A stretch of DNA of 5,951 bases, from the NCBI GenBank assembly GCA_902773245.1, contig CACYDY010000066.1, forward strand, positions 1-5,951, given 5' to 3'. The notes beneath the pieces are model-generated. The model was not told the origin of the DNA. It was given only the letters and a program-made list of their open reading frames with translations, and ran no database searches. The position numbers and the translations under genes are program-made. Shown piece by piece: positions 5,268 to 5,951 of this stretch. The DNA comes from an uncultured Ruminococcus sp. Its GTDB lineage: Bacteria; Bacillota; Clostridia; Oscillospirales; Acutalibacteraceae. How positions within the stretch are numbered: the first letter of the stretch is position 1; each line of letters opens with the position of its first letter.

Positions 5268-5951
5268 ATGAATATTATTCAAGCCATTATTCTTGGAATA
5301 GTTCAGGGCTTGACCGAATTTCTGCCTGTCAGCAGCAGCGGTCACCTCACTATTTTTCAGCACATCATGGGCATAGACATGGAGGGAAATCTGTTCTTTA
5401 ATGTAATGCTTCATGTCGGAACACTTGTTGCGGTGTGCGTAGTTTACCACAAGCTTATCTTCAGACTTATCAAGGCGCTGGGTGGACTTGTGAGAGATAT
5501 TTTCACCGGAAAGTTCAAATGGAGTCAGATGGACGGCGACAAAAATCTTCTTGTTATGCTATTCATCGGTTTGCTTCCGCTTTTCCTTTTGTTTGTTCCG
5601 ATACCGGGAGCAAAGGGTATCAACGGAAAAGATCTTGCCGGTATCTGGCAGGGCAATTCGGGTTATTTCATAATAACGGGTTTTGCGCTTCTTGCAACGA
5701 GCGTTATGCTTTGGGTTGGAATAAAGGCTGTGCAAAACTCGGCTGCCAAAACCGCTCACGGCGGAAGTTTGAAATCCCCCGGCAGACGCAGACTCAAAAC
5801 CGTTGACGCTGTATGCATCGGATTGACTCAGTGTCTTGCAGCGATTTTTCCGGGTCTTTCACGTTCGGGCTCCACGCTTGCCATGGGAGAACTCAGAGGA
5901 GTCAACAAGCAGGTTTCCTTGGACTATACGTTTGTTCTCGGTATTCCCTCG
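5268..5951 (+). CDS. uppP: Undecaprenyl-diphosphatase UppP (BacA family), 3'-truncated by window edge
   Basis: Integral membrane phosphatase that removes one phosphate from undecaprenyl diphosphate, regenerating the lipid carrier for peptidoglycan and other wall polymers; overproduction gives bacitracin resistance in some species. ATG 5268 follows a perfect AGGAGG (5255-5260) by 7 nt. 228 residues are visible with no stop before the edge; family members are usually about 260-290, so the C-terminal helices are missing. The first family motif is GIVQGLTEFLPVSSSGHL (10-27), with Glu17, Ser22-24 and His26. The second is PGLSRSG (195-201), whose Arg199 corresponds to the essential arginine of the Escherichia coli enzyme. 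Many hydrophobic helices are visible between them, for example about 96-111 and 133-152. A basic, polar stretch at about 157-175 fits a loop. The frame is continuous and the active-site residues are present. Co-transcription with tepA is possible across the 90-bp gap. Confidence 0.96.
   Translation, partial: MNIIQAIILGIVQGLTEFLPVSSSGHLTIFQHIMGIDMEGNLFFNVMLHVGTLVAVCVVYHKLIFRLIKALGGLVRDIFTGKFKWSQMDGDKNLLVMLFIGLLPLFLLFVPIPGAKGINGKDLAGIWQGNSGYFIITGFALLATSVMLWVGIKAVQNSAAKTAHGGSLKSPGRRRLKTVDAVCIGLTQCLAAIFPGLSRSGSTLAMGELRGVNKQVSLDYTFVLGIPS

Noticed and set aside
5435..5806. A + strand 123-codon open frame
   Set aside because: It is out of frame inside uppP, whose frame is continuous from 5268 to the edge and carries both UppP motifs.

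Overview
The window reads as a piece of chromosome from a low-to-moderate G+C Gram-positive bacterium, most likely a gut-type clostridium of the Ruminococcus/Oscillospirales kind. Evidence: strong AGGAGG-type ribosome binding sites, TTG and GTG starts, a TepA-type ClpP-like peptidase and a Firmicutes-style UppP (GIVQG...EFLPVSSSGHL). The genus is inference. All six supported genes are on the + strand.

Layout. (1) 1-1749: ABC-F ATPase, cut at its 5' end by the window edge. (2) 1762-2247: small single-pass membrane protein with a C-terminal Ada-like, probably zinc-binding, motif. It starts at TTG and its ribosome binding site overlaps the ABC-F stop codon, so the two are probably co-transcribed. 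(3) 2248-2350: short intergenic region with a good promoter whose -10 lies in one arm of an inverted repeat. (4) 2351-3616: CNNM/CorC (HlyC-type) membrane protein, probably Mg2+ export. (5) 3622-3649: hairpin, terminator-like, that also contains the likely Shine-Dalgarno of the next gene. (6) 3657-4043: small, AT-rich, multi-pass membrane protein resembling the 'putative ABC-transporter type IV' (CmpB-like) family. (7) 4044-4445: about 400 bp without a convincing gene. It holds a 127-bp, relatively GC-rich block bounded by perfect 8-bp inverted repeats (repeat or mobile-element candidate), AT-rich hairpins, and an extended -10 promoter. (8) 4446-5177: TepA-like ClpP-family serine peptidase. 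(9) 5268-5951: undecaprenyl-diphosphatase UppP, cut at its 3' end by the window edge.

Most of the content is housekeeping: translation (ABC-F), cation homeostasis (CorC-like), membrane or export quality control (TepA-like) and the cell-wall lipid carrier cycle (UppP). I found no CRISPR array, tRNA, rRNA, transposase, toxin-antitoxin pair or defence cassette. The less ordinary parts are the membrane-tethered Ada-like motif protein, the possible translational switch before the CmpB-like gene, and the inverted-repeat-bounded block upstream of the TepA-like gene. Nothing here proves a new system.
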